A DNA stretch of 64,000 nucleotides from Bradyrhizobium sp. Y36 (lineage in GTDB: Bacteria > Pseudomonadota > Alphaproteobacteria > Rhizobiales > Xanthobacteraceae). Under the pieces are notes generated by a model. It saw only the letters and a program-made list of their open reading frames with translations, was not told the origin of the DNA and did no database searches. Both the position numbers and the translations under genes were made by a program. Numbering within the stretch: the first letter of the stretch is position 1; every line of letters begins with the position of its first letter. This document shows positions 29,824 through 39,105 of this stretch, in pieces. The stretch covers positions 124,001 to 188,000 of the forward strand of contig NZ_NWTI01000007.1 in the NCBI RefSeq assembly GCF_002531575.1, written 5' to 3'.

Positions 29824-30603
29824 GTGACTGAGCGGGTAACGTTGATCACCGGTGCTTCGGCGGGCATAGGTGTGGAGCTGGCGCGCGTGTTTGCTGCCAA
29901 TGGACATCGTCTCGCATTGACGGCGCGGCGTGCGGATCGATTGGAGGCGCTTGCGAACGAGCTCGCTGCCAGGGGCGGCAAGAAGCCGATCGTGATCGCC
30001 TGCGATCTCGAGGACCCCGCCGCCGGCGAGACCATCGCAGCAGCGCTCGCGGCCGAAGGCGTCGAGCTCGATCACCTCGTCAACAATGCCGGATTCGGCG
30101 TGTTCGGTGATGCCATCGAGCGCGACCGGGACGAGCAGATCGGCATCGTCGAGGTCAACGTGCGGGCTCTGACGGATCTGTCGCTGCGCTTTGCCGATCA
30201 GCTGATCAGGAACAAGGGCGGTCTTCTCAATGTGGGCTCGGTTGCAGGCTTCCTGCCCGGTCCCGGCATGGCCGTCTATTATGCCTCCAAGGCCTACGTG
30301 ATTTCCTTCACCGAAGCGCTGCGGGCCGAACTCGCACCGCGCGGCGTTCGCGTCACCGTGCTTTGCCCGGGCCCGGTGCCCACCGAATTCCAGACGCGCG
30401 CCGGCGTCGGATCGCAGCACGATACGGCTCTTCTCAACGTTTCGGCCGCCGATGTCGCGCAAGAGGCTTATCGTGGCCTGATGGCCAACAAACGGGCAGT
30501 GCTGCCCGGTCTCGGCATCAAGATTGTGCCGTTTGCGCTGCGCTTTTTCCCACGCGGCTTCATCCTGGCCGCCACGAGCCGGTTCCAGAGGCGCCGGCAT
30601 TAG
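29824..30603 (+). CDS. Short-chain dehydrogenase/reductase (SDR)
   Basis: This is a classical SDR of 259 residues. The cofactor motif is TGASAGIGVELARVFA, the structural motif is LVNNAGFG, the active-site Ser is in GSVAGF, and YYASKAY holds the catalytic YxxxK. The C-terminal LCPGPVPTEF completes the pattern. The start is a GTG at 29824, with AAGAG upstream, giving the normal SDR N-terminus TERVTLITG. The basic residue after the glycine motif region (ALTARRADR) suggests NADP preference. The substrate is unknown. Confidence 0.9.
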   Translation: MTERVTLITGASAGIGVELARVFAANGHRLALTARRADRLEALANELAARGGKKPIVIACDLEDPAAGETIAAALAAEGVELDHLVNNAGFGVFGDAIERDRDEQIGIVEVNVRALTDLSLRFADQLIRNKGGLLNVGSVAGFLPGPGMAVYYASKAYVISFTEALRAELAPRGVRVTVLCPGPVPTEFQTRAGVGSQHDTALLNVSAADVAQEAYRGLMANKRAVLPGLGIKIVPFALRFFPRGFILAATSRFQRRRH

Positions 30604-30728
30604 AAAAGTCCCCAGCTTCCGTAGTGGCCCGGAGCTTGCTTCACTTTCGATGTGTGCGCGAACTCACACGATGTTAACCATCGCTTAGCTATGCTGGCGG
30701 TCTGAACCGATAGCACTCGCAAAAGGCC

Positions 30729-31523
30729 ATGTCGTTCCGGACGGACAGGTTTGGTGGCGCAGAATTGGTGCCCTTTCGAAAGAGGGTGCCGAGCCCTGCC
30801 ATCTCCGAAAGCCGGTTACCGGTCTTGATCGTCCTGCATCAGGAATCTTCGACCCCCGGCCGCGTCGGCAACGCGCTCCGCGCGCTCGGCCATCCCCTCG
30901 ACATCCGTCGTCCCCGTTTCGGCGATCCGCTGCCCGAGACGCTTGATGCGCATGCCGGCGCCGTGGTCTTCGGCGGCCCGATGAGCGCCAACGATCCCGA
31001 CGACTACATCCGCCGCGAGATCGACTGGATTGAAATTCCGCTGCGCGAGCAGCGGCCGTTTCTCGGCATCTGCCTAGGGGCCCAAATGCTCGCCATGCAG
31101 CTCGGTGCGCGCGTCGCGCCGCATGCGGAGTCCCTGACCCAGATCGGCTATTACCCGATCCGCCCGACCGCCGCGGGCCACGCGCTCTGCCCGGCCTGGC
31201 CCGCGCAGGTCTATCATTGGCACCGCGAGGGATTCGATCTGCCTGTCGGCGCGGAGCTGCTGGCAGAAGGCGATGATTTTCCGGTGCAGGCGTTCCGCAC
31301 CGGCAATGCGTTCGGCGTGCAGTTTCACCCCGACGTGACCTACGCGATGATGCATCGGTGGACCACGCGCGGGTATGACGGCTTCAGCGCGCCCGGTGCG
31401 CGGCAACGGCACCATCACTTCGCGGATCGTGCCGTGTACGATGCCGCAGAGCGCGCCTGGCTCGATCACTTCGTCGACGGCTGGCTGGCGCGCCGGCCGG
31501 TGCTGGCGCAAGCGGCCGAGTGA
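30729..31523 (+). CDS. Class I glutamine amidotransferase (GMP-synthase-like)
   Basis: This 264-residue protein has the class I amidotransferase triad elements: nucleophile Cys in FLGICLGAQMLAMQLG, His in GVQFHPDVTY, and an oxyanion strand (AVVFGGPMSANDPDDY). It has no synthetase domain, so it is the free-standing type that hydrolyses gamma-glutamyl compounds or serves an unknown partner. A unique His-rich stretch (RQRHHHFADRAVYDAAERAWLDHFVDGWL) closes the protein. It stands alone upstream of an enoyl-CoA hydratase gene. Confidence 0.9.
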   Translation: MSFRTDRFGGAELVPFRKRVPSPAISESRLPVLIVLHQESSTPGRVGNALRALGHPLDIRRPRFGDPLPETLDAHAGAVVFGGPMSANDPDDYIRREIDWIEIPLREQRPFLGICLGAQMLAMQLGARVAPHAESLTQIGYYPIRPTAAGHALCPAWPAQVYHWHREGFDLPVGAELLAEGDDFPVQAFRTGNAFGVQFHPDVTYAMMHRWTTRGYDGFSAPGARQRHHHFADRAVYDAAERAWLDHFVDGWLARRPVLAQAAE

Positions 31524-31621
31524 TCGCGCCTTCACGCAAGTCCTTGCCTTACCATTGGATATGCTAGGCTCATTGCTAACGAGCGCGCGTGAACGCGTGC
31601 CGGCAGCACAGGGAGAGCGCC

Positions 31622-32434
31622 ATGGCCTACGAACACATCCTCTACGAGGTGAGCGACAAGGTCGCGACCATCACGCTCAACCGGCCCGATCGCATGAATG
31701 CGTGGACGCCGATCATGGAGCGCGACGTGCGCCATGCCATGGAAGCATCGAGCGCCGACGACAATGTCCGCGTCATCGTGCTCACCGGCGCCGGCCGCGC
31801 CTTCTGCGCCGGCGCCGACATGGATGCGTTGAAGGGGCTCGACCCCGACGACGTCAGGCGTGCAACGAATCTGCCGCCGTTCGACATGAACCGGCGCCCG
31901 GACTGGCAAACGCGCTATGGCTATTATCCGTCGATCGGGAAGCCCGTCATCGCCATGCTCAACGGCGCGACCGCGGGCATCGGCCTCGTGCATGCGCTCT
32001 ATTGCGACCTGCGCTTTGCCGCCGACAACACCGTGTTCACCACGGCTTTCTCGCGCCGCGGACTGATCGCCGAGCACGGCATCTCCTGGATGCTGCCGCG
32101 CATCGTCGGCCACCCCAATGCGATGGATCTGCTGCTCTCCGCCCGTCGCGTCTCGAGCGAGGAGGCGCTGCGGATCGGGCTGGTCAACCGGCTCTGCTCG
32201 CCGGAGAAGCTGCGCGAGGAGACCTACGCCTATGCGCGCGATCTCGCCGATTTCGTCTCGCCGAGCGCGATGGCCGTCATCAAGCGCCAGCTCTACGAGG
32301 TGCCGTTCCAGACCCTGGCCGAGGCCACGATCGAGGCGAATCGCGAGATGATGGTGGCGCTGGCCGGCAGCGATTTCCGCGAGGGCGTGGCGAGCTTCAT
32401 GGAAAAGCGGGCACCGCGGTTTACGGGGAGGTAG
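31622..32434 (+). CDS. Enoyl-CoA hydratase/isomerase family protein
   Basis: This 270-residue crotonase-fold protein has VATITLNRPDRMNAW at the start, the oxyanion-hole segment GRAFCAGADMDAL, ATAGIGLVHALYCDLRFAA, and the second active-site region FSRRGLIAEHGISWMLPRIVG. It has one Glu (AEHG) at the catalytic position. It probably hydrates 2-enoyl-CoA in fatty acid or aromatic degradation, in the cytoplasm. GGGAGAG lies before the ATG at 31622. No beta-oxidation partner adjoins. Confidence 0.92.
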   Translation: MAYEHILYEVSDKVATITLNRPDRMNAWTPIMERDVRHAMEASSADDNVRVIVLTGAGRAFCAGADMDALKGLDPDDVRRATNLPPFDMNRRPDWQTRYGYYPSIGKPVIAMLNGATAGIGLVHALYCDLRFAADNTVFTTAFSRRGLIAEHGISWMLPRIVGHPNAMDLLLSARRVSSEEALRIGLVNRLCSPEKLREETYAYARDLADFVSPSAMAVIKRQLYEVPFQTLAEATIEANREMMVALAGSDFREGVASFMEKRAPRFTGR

Positions 32435-32540
32435 GGGGGAAAGTCCGGAGAGAGCCCGGCTCCGCCCCTTCGGGTTACGCCGCGGCAGCCTTCGCCGCAT
32501 GAGGGCTCGCCGAGCCGAAGCAGGCGCAGCCTGCGAAGGC

Positions 32541-32616
<76 letters not shown>

Positions 32617-32819
32617 TTTGCTGGCCGCTCTGGTAAACGCGGCCGACAACCGGGCGCCATTTAAGTCCCCGCCAAGGTCAAGTCAAGGACGGGTGTAAGG
32701 GGGTTTTAGCCATTCCGGCACCGACTTCCCTTGTTTGGGAGGGGGGGAACCGATATCTAGCAAAAGGCGTCAATTCTGATCGCAGCCAAAGTCTTCAAAA
32801 GCCAGAGTCCTCAATCGCC

Positions 32820-33110
32820 ATGCGTGCCGTTCTCGACATCGTCATCATCGTGCTCGACCTCTACGTCTGGCTGCTGATCGCGTCCGCGATCCTGTCCTGG
32901 CTGATCGCCTTCAACGTGGTGAACACCCGCAACCAGTTCGTGTCGGCGGTGGCAGAGTTCCTGTACCGGATCACCGAGCCGGTGCTGGCGCCGATTCGCA
33001 ATCTCCTGCCCAGCCTCGGCGGCCTCGACATCTCGCCGATCATCCTGATCCTGCTCATCATGTTCATCGAGCGGGTGATCCTGTACTACATCTACCCGAA
33101 CGTGATCTGA
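32820..33110 (+). CDS. YggT family membrane protein
   Basis: This 96-residue protein has two hydrophobic hairpins (residues 5-30 and 65-90). The family motif ILSWLIAFNVVNTRNQFV is followed by FLYRITEPVLAPIRNLLPSLGGLDISPIILIL (quoted in part). YggT proteins lie in the inner membrane and are linked to osmotic or turgor homeostasis. It heads a tight cluster with the DUF167 gene and folD, with gaps of 15 bp and 9 bp. Confidence 0.93.
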   Translation: MRAVLDIVIIVLDLYVWLLIASAILSWLIAFNVVNTRNQFVSAVAEFLYRITEPVLAPIRNLLPSLGGLDISPIILILLIMFIERVILYYIYPNVI

Positions 33111-33125
33111 GCGGGCTGGAGCGCC

Positions 33126-33470
33126 TTGGTTGCCAAAGACACCTTCGGGGAACCTTGGCGCTATTCGGCCGCAGGAATCAGCATCGCGCTGCGGGTGACG
33201 CCGCGCGGTGGCCGCGACGACATCGACGGGATCGAGCAATTGGCCGATGGCCGCAACGTGCTCAAGGTGCGGGTGCGTGCGATCGCCGATGGCGGCGAGG
33301 CCAACAAGGCCGTTTTGGTGTTGCTGGCAAAGTCGCTTGGCGTCCCCAAGGCCAGCGTGAGGCTCCTGTCCGGAGCCACCTCGCGACTGAAGCAGATCGC
33401 GGTCGATGGCGATCCGGCGCGGCTCGGCGTTGCCCTGCGCCAGCTCGTTGCGGCCAAATCGACAGACTGA
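33126..33470 (+). CDS. DUF167 (YggU) family protein
   Basis: This 114-residue protein of the YggU/DUF167 family shows LRVTPRGGRDDIDG, LKVRVRAIADGGEANKAVL and SVRLLSGATSRLKQI. Its cellular role is unknown. The family is conserved beside yggT. The start is a TTG at 33126 with CTGGAG 4 bp upstream; no closer ATG preserves the family N-terminus. Confidence 0.92.
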   Translation: MVAKDTFGEPWRYSAAGISIALRVTPRGGRDDIDGIEQLADGRNVLKVRVRAIADGGEANKAVLVLLAKSLGVPKASVRLLSGATSRLKQIAVDGDPARLGVALRQLVAAKSTD

Positions 33471-33479
33471 GGAACTGAC

Positions 33480-34364
33480 ATGACCGCCAAGATCATCGAT
33501 GGGAAAGTCATTGCCGCCGAGCTCCGTGCGCGCGTGGCCGACGAAGTTGCCCGGGTCAAGCGCGAGCACAATCTGGTGCCGGGCCTTGCGGTGGTTCTGG
33601 TCGGCAACGACCCGGCCAGCGAGGTCTATGTCCGCTCCAAGCACACCCAGACCCAGGCCGCCGGCATGGCCTCGTTCGAGCACAAGCTGCCGGCCGACGT
33701 GTCGCAGGCGGACCTGCTGGCGCTGGTCGCAAAGCTCAACGGCGATCCGGCCGTGCACGGCATTCTGGTCCAGCTGCCGCTGCCGAAGGGGCTGAACACG
33801 GAAGCCGTCATCAACGCCATCGACCCCGCGAAAGATGTCGACGGTCTGCATCCGAACAATGCCGGCCGTCTCGCCGGCGGATTTCAGGCGCTATCACCCT
33901 GCACGCCGCTCGGCTCGATCATCCTGACAAAGAGCGTGCACGCCTCGCTCGAGGGCATGAACGCCATCGTGATCGGCCGCTCCAATCTGGTCGGTCGTCC
34001 GCTGGTGCAATTGCTGTTGAACGAGAACGCCACGGTGACGATCGCGCATTCGCGCTCGCGCGACCTGCCCGGGCTCGTGAAGCGGGCCGATCTGGTCTAC
34101 GCCGCGGTCGGCAAGCCCGAGATGGTGCGCGGCGATTGGCTGAAGCCGGGCGCGACTGTGATCGACATCGGGATCAACCGGATTCCGAAGGAGGACGGCA
34201 AGACGCGCCTCGTGGGCGACGTCGCCTATCAGGAAGCGCTTGGAGTGGCCGGCGCCATCACGCCGGTGCCGGGCGGCGTCGGCCAGATGACGGTCGCCTG
34301 CCTCCTGGTGAACACGCTACGCGCGGCCTGCGCGATCGCGGGGCTGCCGAAGCCGGCGGTGTAG
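33480..34364 (+). CDS. folD: Bifunctional methylenetetrahydrofolate dehydrogenase/cyclohydrolase
   Basis: This 294-residue enzyme interconverts 5,10-methylene- and 10-formyl-tetrahydrofolate. Recognisable parts are [18 protein letters not shown] with the catalytic Lys, [28 protein letters not shown], the NADP-binding [12 protein letters not shown], and [13 protein letters not shown], which has Gln where most FolD proteins have Pro. GAGGAAC precedes the ATG. It closes the yggT cluster and converges on ppa. Confidence 0.96.
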   Translation: MTAKIIDGKVIAAELRARVADEVARVKREHNLVPGLAVVLVGNDPASEVYVRSKHTQTQAAGMASFEHKLPADVSQADLLALVAKLNGDPAVHGILVQLPLPKGLNTEAVINAIDPAKDVDGLHPNNAGRLAGGFQALSPCTPLGSIILTKSVHASLEGMNAIVIGRSNLVGRPLVQLLLNENATVTIAHSRSRDLPGLVKRADLVYAAVGKPEMVRGDWLKPGATVIDIGINRIPKEDGKTRLVGDVAYQEALGVAGAITPVPGGVGQMTVACLLVNTLRAACAIAGLPKPAV

Positions 34365-34409
34365 GTATTCTTCGCTTCCCCCGCTTGTGGGGTGAGGAAG
34401 AAGGACTCC

Positions 34410-34949
34410 TCAGCCCTTCTTCTTTTTCGTCTCGCGATCCATGCCTTCGAGGATCAGCTTGTGCGCTTCCTCCGGGCCGCCCCAGCGCAGGATCTTCACC
34501 CATTTGCCCTTCTCGAGATCCTTGTAGTGCTCGAAGAAGTGCTGGATCTGCTGCAGCGTGATGTCGGGCAGGTCGGAGTACGACTTCACCTTGTCGTAGC
34601 GCTGCGTCAGCTTTGACGACGGCACCGCCAGGATCTTCTCGTCGCCACCGGCCTCGTCCTCCATGAACAGCACGCCGACCGGGCGCACGCTCATGACGGC
34701 GCCGGGAATGATGGCGCGGGTGTTGACGATCAGGACGTCGCAGGGGTCGCCGTCATCCGACAGAGTGTGCGGGATGAAGCCGTAGTTACCGGGGTAACGC
34801 ATCGGCGTGTACAGGAAGCGGTCGACCACCAGCGTGCCGGCCTCCTTGTCCATCTCGTACTTGATCGGTTCGCCGCCCACGGGGACTTCGATGAGGACGT
34901 TGACTTCCTGGGGTACGTTCTTCCCGATCGAGATCGCATCGATACGCAT
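34410..34949 (-). CDS. ppa: Inorganic pyrophosphatase (family I)
   Basis: This 179-residue soluble enzyme hydrolyses pyrophosphate to phosphate and pulls biosynthetic reactions forward. The family I active site is intact: [20 protein letters not shown] N-terminal part, [19 protein letters not shown], and the metal-binding [12 protein letters not shown] lysine-rich tail (RETKKKKG) ends the protein. It converges on folD with a 45-bp gap. Confidence 0.96.
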   Translation of the reverse strand: MRIDAISIGKNVPQEVNVLIEVPVGGEPIKYEMDKEAGTLVVDRFLYTPMRYPGNYGFIPHTLSDDGDPCDVLIVNTRAIIPGAVMSVRPVGVLFMEDEAGGDEKILAVPSSKLTQRYDKVKSYSDLPDITLQQIQHFFEHYKDLEKGKWVKILRWGGPEEAHKLILEGMDRETKKKKG

Positions 34950-35127
34950 TCAAGGCTCCGTTGTTGCCGAGGTAAAATCGCGCCCGGCAGCGATTTTGGC
35001 GCTGTCATACGCGGGCTTGGCCCGCCGATCCATCGCGTTTTTGTGAAATAATGAATCCCGAAGTCACCGGCGCAGAGGCAGCGGTATCGACGGAAGGTAA
35101 GGGCCGACGAATTCAGCTTTCAGCAGC

Positions 35128-35637
35128 TCAATTGGTCCAGGCGAAGGCAACCTTGTCGAGCGACTTCGGCCCGAACCGCTCCGAGGAGCGCGCCACCATG
35201 CGGCCGCCCAGCGCCCGGTAGAACTCCGTCGCCGGGTCGTTGTCCGAGAGCGCCCACACCACCATGCTCTTCAGCCCGCTCTGCATCAGGTCGCGGCGGG
35301 CGGAGGCAAACAGGCGACGACCGAAGCCGAGGCCCTGGAATTCCGGGCGCAGGTAAAGCTCGTAGATCTCGCCGTCGAAATGCAGGCTGCGGGCGCGGTT
35401 GCGACCGTAATTGGCATAACCCGCGATCTTGTCGCCGAACACGAGCACGCTGACGCGGCTACCCTTGCGGATCGCACTGTCCCACCATTGCGGGCCGCGG
35501 CGGTTGATGAGCTTTTCAAGCTCGGCGCCGGGAATGATGCCCTGATAGGCGGAGCGCCAGGCTTCGTCATGAGTGGACGCCACCGCAGTTGCATCTGCAG
35601 CTTTGGCCGGCCGGACCTCGATCAGGGTTGTGCTCAT
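35128..35637 (-). CDS. GNAT family N-acetyltransferase
   Basis: This 169-residue protein has the GNAT acetyl-CoA loop in LRPEFQGLGFGRRLFASAR (Q/RxxGxG/A). It also has an N-terminal helix with HDEAWRSAYQGIIP as in RimI-like acetyltransferases, and the C-terminal NDPATEFYRALGG motif. The acceptor is unknown. The start at 35637 (MSTTLIEVRPA) is preferred over 35673. Monocistronic. Confidence 0.9.
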   Translation of the reverse strand: MSTTLIEVRPAKAADATAVASTHDEAWRSAYQGIIPGAELEKLINRRGPQWWDSAIRKGSRVSVLVFGDKIAGYANYGRNRARSLHFDGEIYELYLRPEFQGLGFGRRLFASARRDLMQSGLKSMVVWALSDNDPATEFYRALGGRMVARSSERFGPKSLDKVAFAWTN

Positions 35638-35899
35638 GGACGCAATCAAACCAAGTCGCCGCGCTGGCGGCAAGACCTATCGTTAATTATCGGTTAACGT
35701 GTGGACTTTGTGCATCAGTCTCTTAACCATGTTGTACCGAAAGAAGACAACACGCCAACTCCGAGGGCACGGGCGTGCCGAGCGTCGGTGCAAAACTTCC
35801 GTCGCGGCAGCGAATGCATGGCAATGGCGACGCAGAAAGTCTGCCGATACTGATTCGTTCCTCTCGTCTGATTGGCGCTGTTCTCGCCTCCTGCAATCC

Positions 35900-36802
35900 A
35901 TGCGGCTTCTCAAAACCCTCGCGCTCCTGTCTCTGCTGGCCCTGCTGACCACCGCACAGCCTCTGTGCGCTCAGGTCACGTTCGGTGCATCGGGCGAGGA
36001 GGGCGAGCCGTTTCGCCGGCAGGAGTGGCGCGTGCCGTCGCCGGATACCGACATCGCGGCGCATGCCCTGCTGTTTCGCCCCGCCGGCGCAGGTCCGTTC
36101 CGGGTGGCGGTGATCGCGCACGCCTCGACGCAGAACGTCCTGCGTCGTGCGCAAATGCCGCAGCCGGAATACCGTCCCCTCGCCGCCTTTCTCGTCGCGC
36201 GCGGCTTTGCCGTGCTGGTGCCGGAGCGGCTCGGCCACGGTGCGACCGGCGGCCGCTATGCCGAGGACCAGGGCGGATGTGACGAGGCGGACTATGCCCG
36301 TTCGGGCCGTGCGACGGCCGAGCAAATCCGGCTCGCGCTGGAATTCCTGCGAAGGCAGGATTTCATTCGCAAGGAGGGCGCCGTCGTGATCGGCCATTCC
36401 GCCGGCGGCTGGGGCGCGCTGGCGCTCGCCAATGCCGATCCAAAGGCGATCTCGGCGATCACGGTGTTTGCCCCCGGGCGCGGCGGCCATGCCAATGACG
36501 AGTCGAACCGGATCTGCGCGCCACACACGCTGCTTGCCGCTGCAACGGAGTTCGGCAAGGCCGCGCGCATTCCCGTTACCTGGCTCGTCGCGGCCAATGA
36601 CAGCTATTTCTCGCCGTCATTTTCGAAGAGTCTGGAAGATGCGTTTCGTGGCGGCGGCGGCCAGGTGGACTTGCGCATCCTGCCGGCCGTCGGCAGCGAG
36701 GGTCATTGGATGATCGAGACGGAAGCCGGCGTCAAAGCCGCAAGCGGCGATCTCGTGCGTGCGCTGAACCGGGCAAAGCCGGTGGCGGCCAAGAAGCCAT
36801 GA
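35900..36802 (+). CDS. Secreted alpha/beta-hydrolase (dienelactone-hydrolase-like)
   Basis: This 300-residue protein has a signal peptide (MRLLKTLALLSLLALLTTAQPLCA) and an alpha/beta-hydrolase fold: PFRVAVIAHASTQN, GFAVLVPERLGHGAT, the nucleophile elbow VIGHSAGGWGAL, and a C-terminal EGHWMIE with the catalytic His. Substrate unknown; location periplasm. Its stop overlaps the start of the next gene (ATGA at 36799-36802), so it opens a four-gene membrane cluster. Confidence 0.88.
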   Translation: MRLLKTLALLSLLALLTTAQPLCAQVTFGASGEEGEPFRRQEWRVPSPDTDIAAHALLFRPAGAGPFRVAVIAHASTQNVLRRAQMPQPEYRPLAAFLVARGFAVLVPERLGHGATGGRYAEDQGGCDEADYARSGRATAEQIRLALEFLRRQDFIRKEGAVVIGHSAGGWGALALANADPKAISAITVFAPGRGGHANDESNRICAPHTLLAAATEFGKAARIPVTWLVAANDSYFSPSFSKSLEDAFRGGGGQVDLRILPAVGSEGHWMIETEAGVKAASGDLVRALNRAKPVAAKKP

Positions 36803-37266
36803 CGCTGTACTTTTTGGTCAAGTTTCTGCATGTGCTCGGCGCAGTCGTCATCCTCGGCACCGGAACGGGCATCGCCTTCTTCATGCTGATGGCGCATCGC
36901 ACGAAGGATGTGGCGTTCATCGCACGCACCGCATCGGTCGTGGTGATCGCGGACGCGATCTTCACGCTCTCCGCCGTGCTCCTGCAACCGGTCACGGGCG
37001 GCTTTCTGATGACGCTTTCGGCGACGCCGATCACCGAGCGCTGGCTGCTCGCCTCGCTCGCGCTCTATGCTATCGCCGGCCTGTTCTGGATTCCCGTGGT
37101 GCTCATGCAGATCGAGATGCGCGATCTCGCGCGCAAGGCTGCCGATCAACACGCGGCCTTGCCGGAGCGATACTTCGTTCTCTTCCGCCGCTGGTTCGCG
37201 TTCGGCTTCCCTGGCTTCGGCGCGACAATGCTGATCCTGTGGCTGATGATCGCAAAACCGTTTTGA
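36799..37266 (+). CDS. DUF2269 family membrane protein
   Basis: This 155-residue protein has four membrane segments (about residues 5-28, 42-62, 80-103 and 130-153). The sequence LVKFLHVLGAVVILGTGTGIAFF at the start is typical of DUF2269. The conserved His in the first helix could bind a heme or metal, but the role is unknown. It is translationally coupled to the hydrolase gene upstream and lies 8 bp before the NAD-binding/DoxX gene. Confidence 0.9.
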   Translation: MTLYFLVKFLHVLGAVVILGTGTGIAFFMLMAHRTKDVAFIARTASVVVIADAIFTLSAVLLQPVTGGFLMTLSATPITERWLLASLALYAIAGLFWIPVVLMQIEMRDLARKAADQHAALPERYFVLFRRWFAFGFPGFGATMLILWLMIAKPF

Positions 37267-37274
37267 GAGACGTA

Positions 37275-38594
37275 ATGGCTGAACGAACCATCCTGGTGCT
37301 CGGCGCCTCCGGCCTGATCGGCCGCTTCGTCACCGGCGATCTCCGCGCGCGGGGTTTTCGCGTGGTCGGCGTGGCGCGCAGTCGGTCGCCGGCCCACAGG
37401 ATGAGTGCGCTGGATATCGAGCTGCCGATCCTCTCGCTCGATGCGGCAGCCCTGGCGCGGCTGCTGCGCGAGCATGCGGTGGATGTCGTCGTCAACTGCC
37501 TCGGCGTGCTCCAGGATGGCCCTGGCAGCGACACCGGTGCCGTGCACCGCGATTTCGTCGCGCGGCTGCTCGCGGCGATCGGCGGCAGCGGCCGTCCGAC
37601 CCGCCTCGTGCACATCTCGATTCCGGGAACGGTGGAGGCCGACCGCACCGCCTTCGCGACGACCAAGCGCGAGGCCGAGCGTTTGATCGCGGCCTCCGGC
37701 GTTCCCCACGCCATCCTGCGGCCCGGCTTCGTCGTTGCACCGTCCGCCTATGGCGGCAGCGCGATGCTGCGTGCGCTCGCCGCGTTTCCGCTCGACCTTC
37801 CGGGCAAGGAGATGGCAACGCGGTTCCAGCCCATCGCGGTCGAGGATATTTCGGCGACCATTGCCTGGCTCGCTGCGTGCGACATTGATGACGCTGCCGT
37901 GCAGGCGGTGAACTGGGATCTGATGCAGGCCGAGCCGGTCACCATGGCCGGCGTCATCATGCCGTTTCGGCTTGCCTTCGGCACGTACGGCTGGCCGCGC
38001 ATCGCGATGCCGTCACTCATGCTGGACTTCGGCGCGAAGATTGGCGATCTCGCCAGCCATCTCGGCTGGATACCGCCGATGCGCTCGACAGCCATCGCCG
38101 AGCTGCGCCGCGGCGTGCAAGGTGATCCCTCGGCCTGGATCGCCGCCACAGGCATCACACCGAAGACGCTGGTGGAGACGATCGGCCGGCATCCCGCCAC
38201 CATCCAGGACAAATGGTTCGCGCGCCTGTTCCTGGTCAAGGCGCTGATCCTCGCCAGCCTGGTCGCGTTCTGGCTCGTCTCCGGTTTCATCGCGCTGTTC
38301 GTGTCCTACCGCGCCGCCGCCGGCATCTTGACCGCGCACAACTTTCCGCCCGCGCTGGTTGATCCCATCACCGTCGGCACCAGCCTGATGGACATGAGCA
38401 TCGGCGCATTGATCGCCTTCAGGCGTACTGCGGCGATCGGGCTCGTCGCGGGGATCATTGCCTCGCTCGGCTACATGTTCGGCGCCGCGATCCTGACGCC
38501 CGATCTCTGGGTCGAGCCGCTCGGCGCGCTGGTGAAGACAGGTCCGGCCATCGTGCTGATGCTGGTCGCCTTGTTGATACTGGATAACCGATAG
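37275..38594 (+). CDS. NAD(P)-binding SDR-a/NmrA-like protein fused to DoxX-like membrane domain
   Basis: This 439-residue protein is a fusion. Residues 1-290 form an atypical SDR/NmrA domain with the cofactor motif LVLGASGLIGRFV, NCLGVL, and HAILRPGFVVAPSAYGGS. Residues 310-439 hold four membrane helices of DoxX-like type (VKALILASLVAFWLVSGFIA, then LMDMSIGALIAFRR). The cytoplasmic face could move electrons from NAD(P)H to a membrane partner. The neighbours (DUF2269 and a DCC-type protein) recur with DoxX proteins, so a shared redox role is plausible but inferred. Confidence 0.85.
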   Translation: MAERTILVLGASGLIGRFVTGDLRARGFRVVGVARSRSPAHRMSALDIELPILSLDAAALARLLREHAVDVVVNCLGVLQDGPGSDTGAVHRDFVARLLAAIGGSGRPTRLVHISIPGTVEADRTAFATTKREAERLIAASGVPHAILRPGFVVAPSAYGGSAMLRALAAFPLDLPGKEMATRFQPIAVEDISATIAWLAACDIDDAAVQAVNWDLMQAEPVTMAGVIMPFRLAFGTYGWPRIAMPSLMLDFGAKIGDLASHLGWIPPMRSTAIAELRRGVQGDPSAWIAATGITPKTLVETIGRHPATIQDKWFARLFLVKALILASLVAFWLVSGFIALFVSYRAAAGILTAHNFPPALVDPITVGTSLMDMSIGALIAFRRTAAIGLVAGIIASLGYMFGAAILTPDLWVEPLGALVKTGPAIVLMLVALLILDNR

Positions 38595-38653
38595 CGTTTT
38601 CGCGCGAAGTGGATTCGGTTCGTGTGAAGCAAACGCGTCAAGAAGAGAAGCTG

Positions 38654-39061
38654 ATGTCCAAATGGCCCGACGACGACGTCATCCTGTTCGATGGCGTCTG
38701 CATCTTCTGCTCGCGCTGGGTCCGGTTCGTGGCCAAGCGCGACACGGAGCGGCGATTTCGCTTCACACCGATCCAGTCGGATTATGGTGCGAGGCTCGCG
38801 CGCACGTTCGGCATCGACCCCGATGATCCCGACACCAACGCGGTGGTTCACGGTGGCAAGGTGCTCATGAAGTCGGACGCCGCGCTGACCGTGCTGTCGC
38901 TGCTTCCCGGCTGGGGTTGGGTGCGCGCGTTGTTCGTCGTGCCGAAGCCGCTGCGGGATCCGATCTACAGCCTCATCGCCCGCAACCGCTACCGCATCTT
39001 CGGGAAATATGACGCTTGCTTCGTGCCGGATGCGGATTTGCGGGCGCGGGTGATCGAGTAG
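38654..39061 (+). CDS. DCC family thiol-disulfide protein (DUF393)
   Basis: This 135-residue protein has the DCC motif at the start of a thioredoxin-like fold: VILFDGVCIFCSRWVRFVA (DGVCxxC). After it come FRFTPIQSDYG, DPDTNAVVHGGKVLMKSDAAL and a C-terminal half with IYSLIARNRYRIFGKYDAC. The CxxC suggests a thiol-disulfide exchange role. It is 59 bp after the DoxX fusion gene and closes the cluster. Confidence 0.92.
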   Translation: MSKWPDDDVILFDGVCIFCSRWVRFVAKRDTERRFRFTPIQSDYGARLARTFGIDPDDPDTNAVVHGGKVLMKSDAALTVLSLLPGWGWVRALFVVPKPLRDPIYSLIARNRYRIFGKYDACFVPDADLRARVIE

Positions 39062-39063
39062 TT

Positions 39064-39102
39064 CGTCGTTGCGAGTGCAGCGTCGCTACGCTCGCAATGA
39101 CG
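39064..39102. repeat. Short dispersed palindrome, 'cattgcgag' family
   Basis: CGTTGCGAGTGCAGCG and CGCTACGCTCGCAATGACG form an inverted pair between two convergent genes. Related copies lie at 51807-51851, 55378-55457 and 58482-58610. Confidence 0.7.
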
Positions 39103-39105
39103 GAG

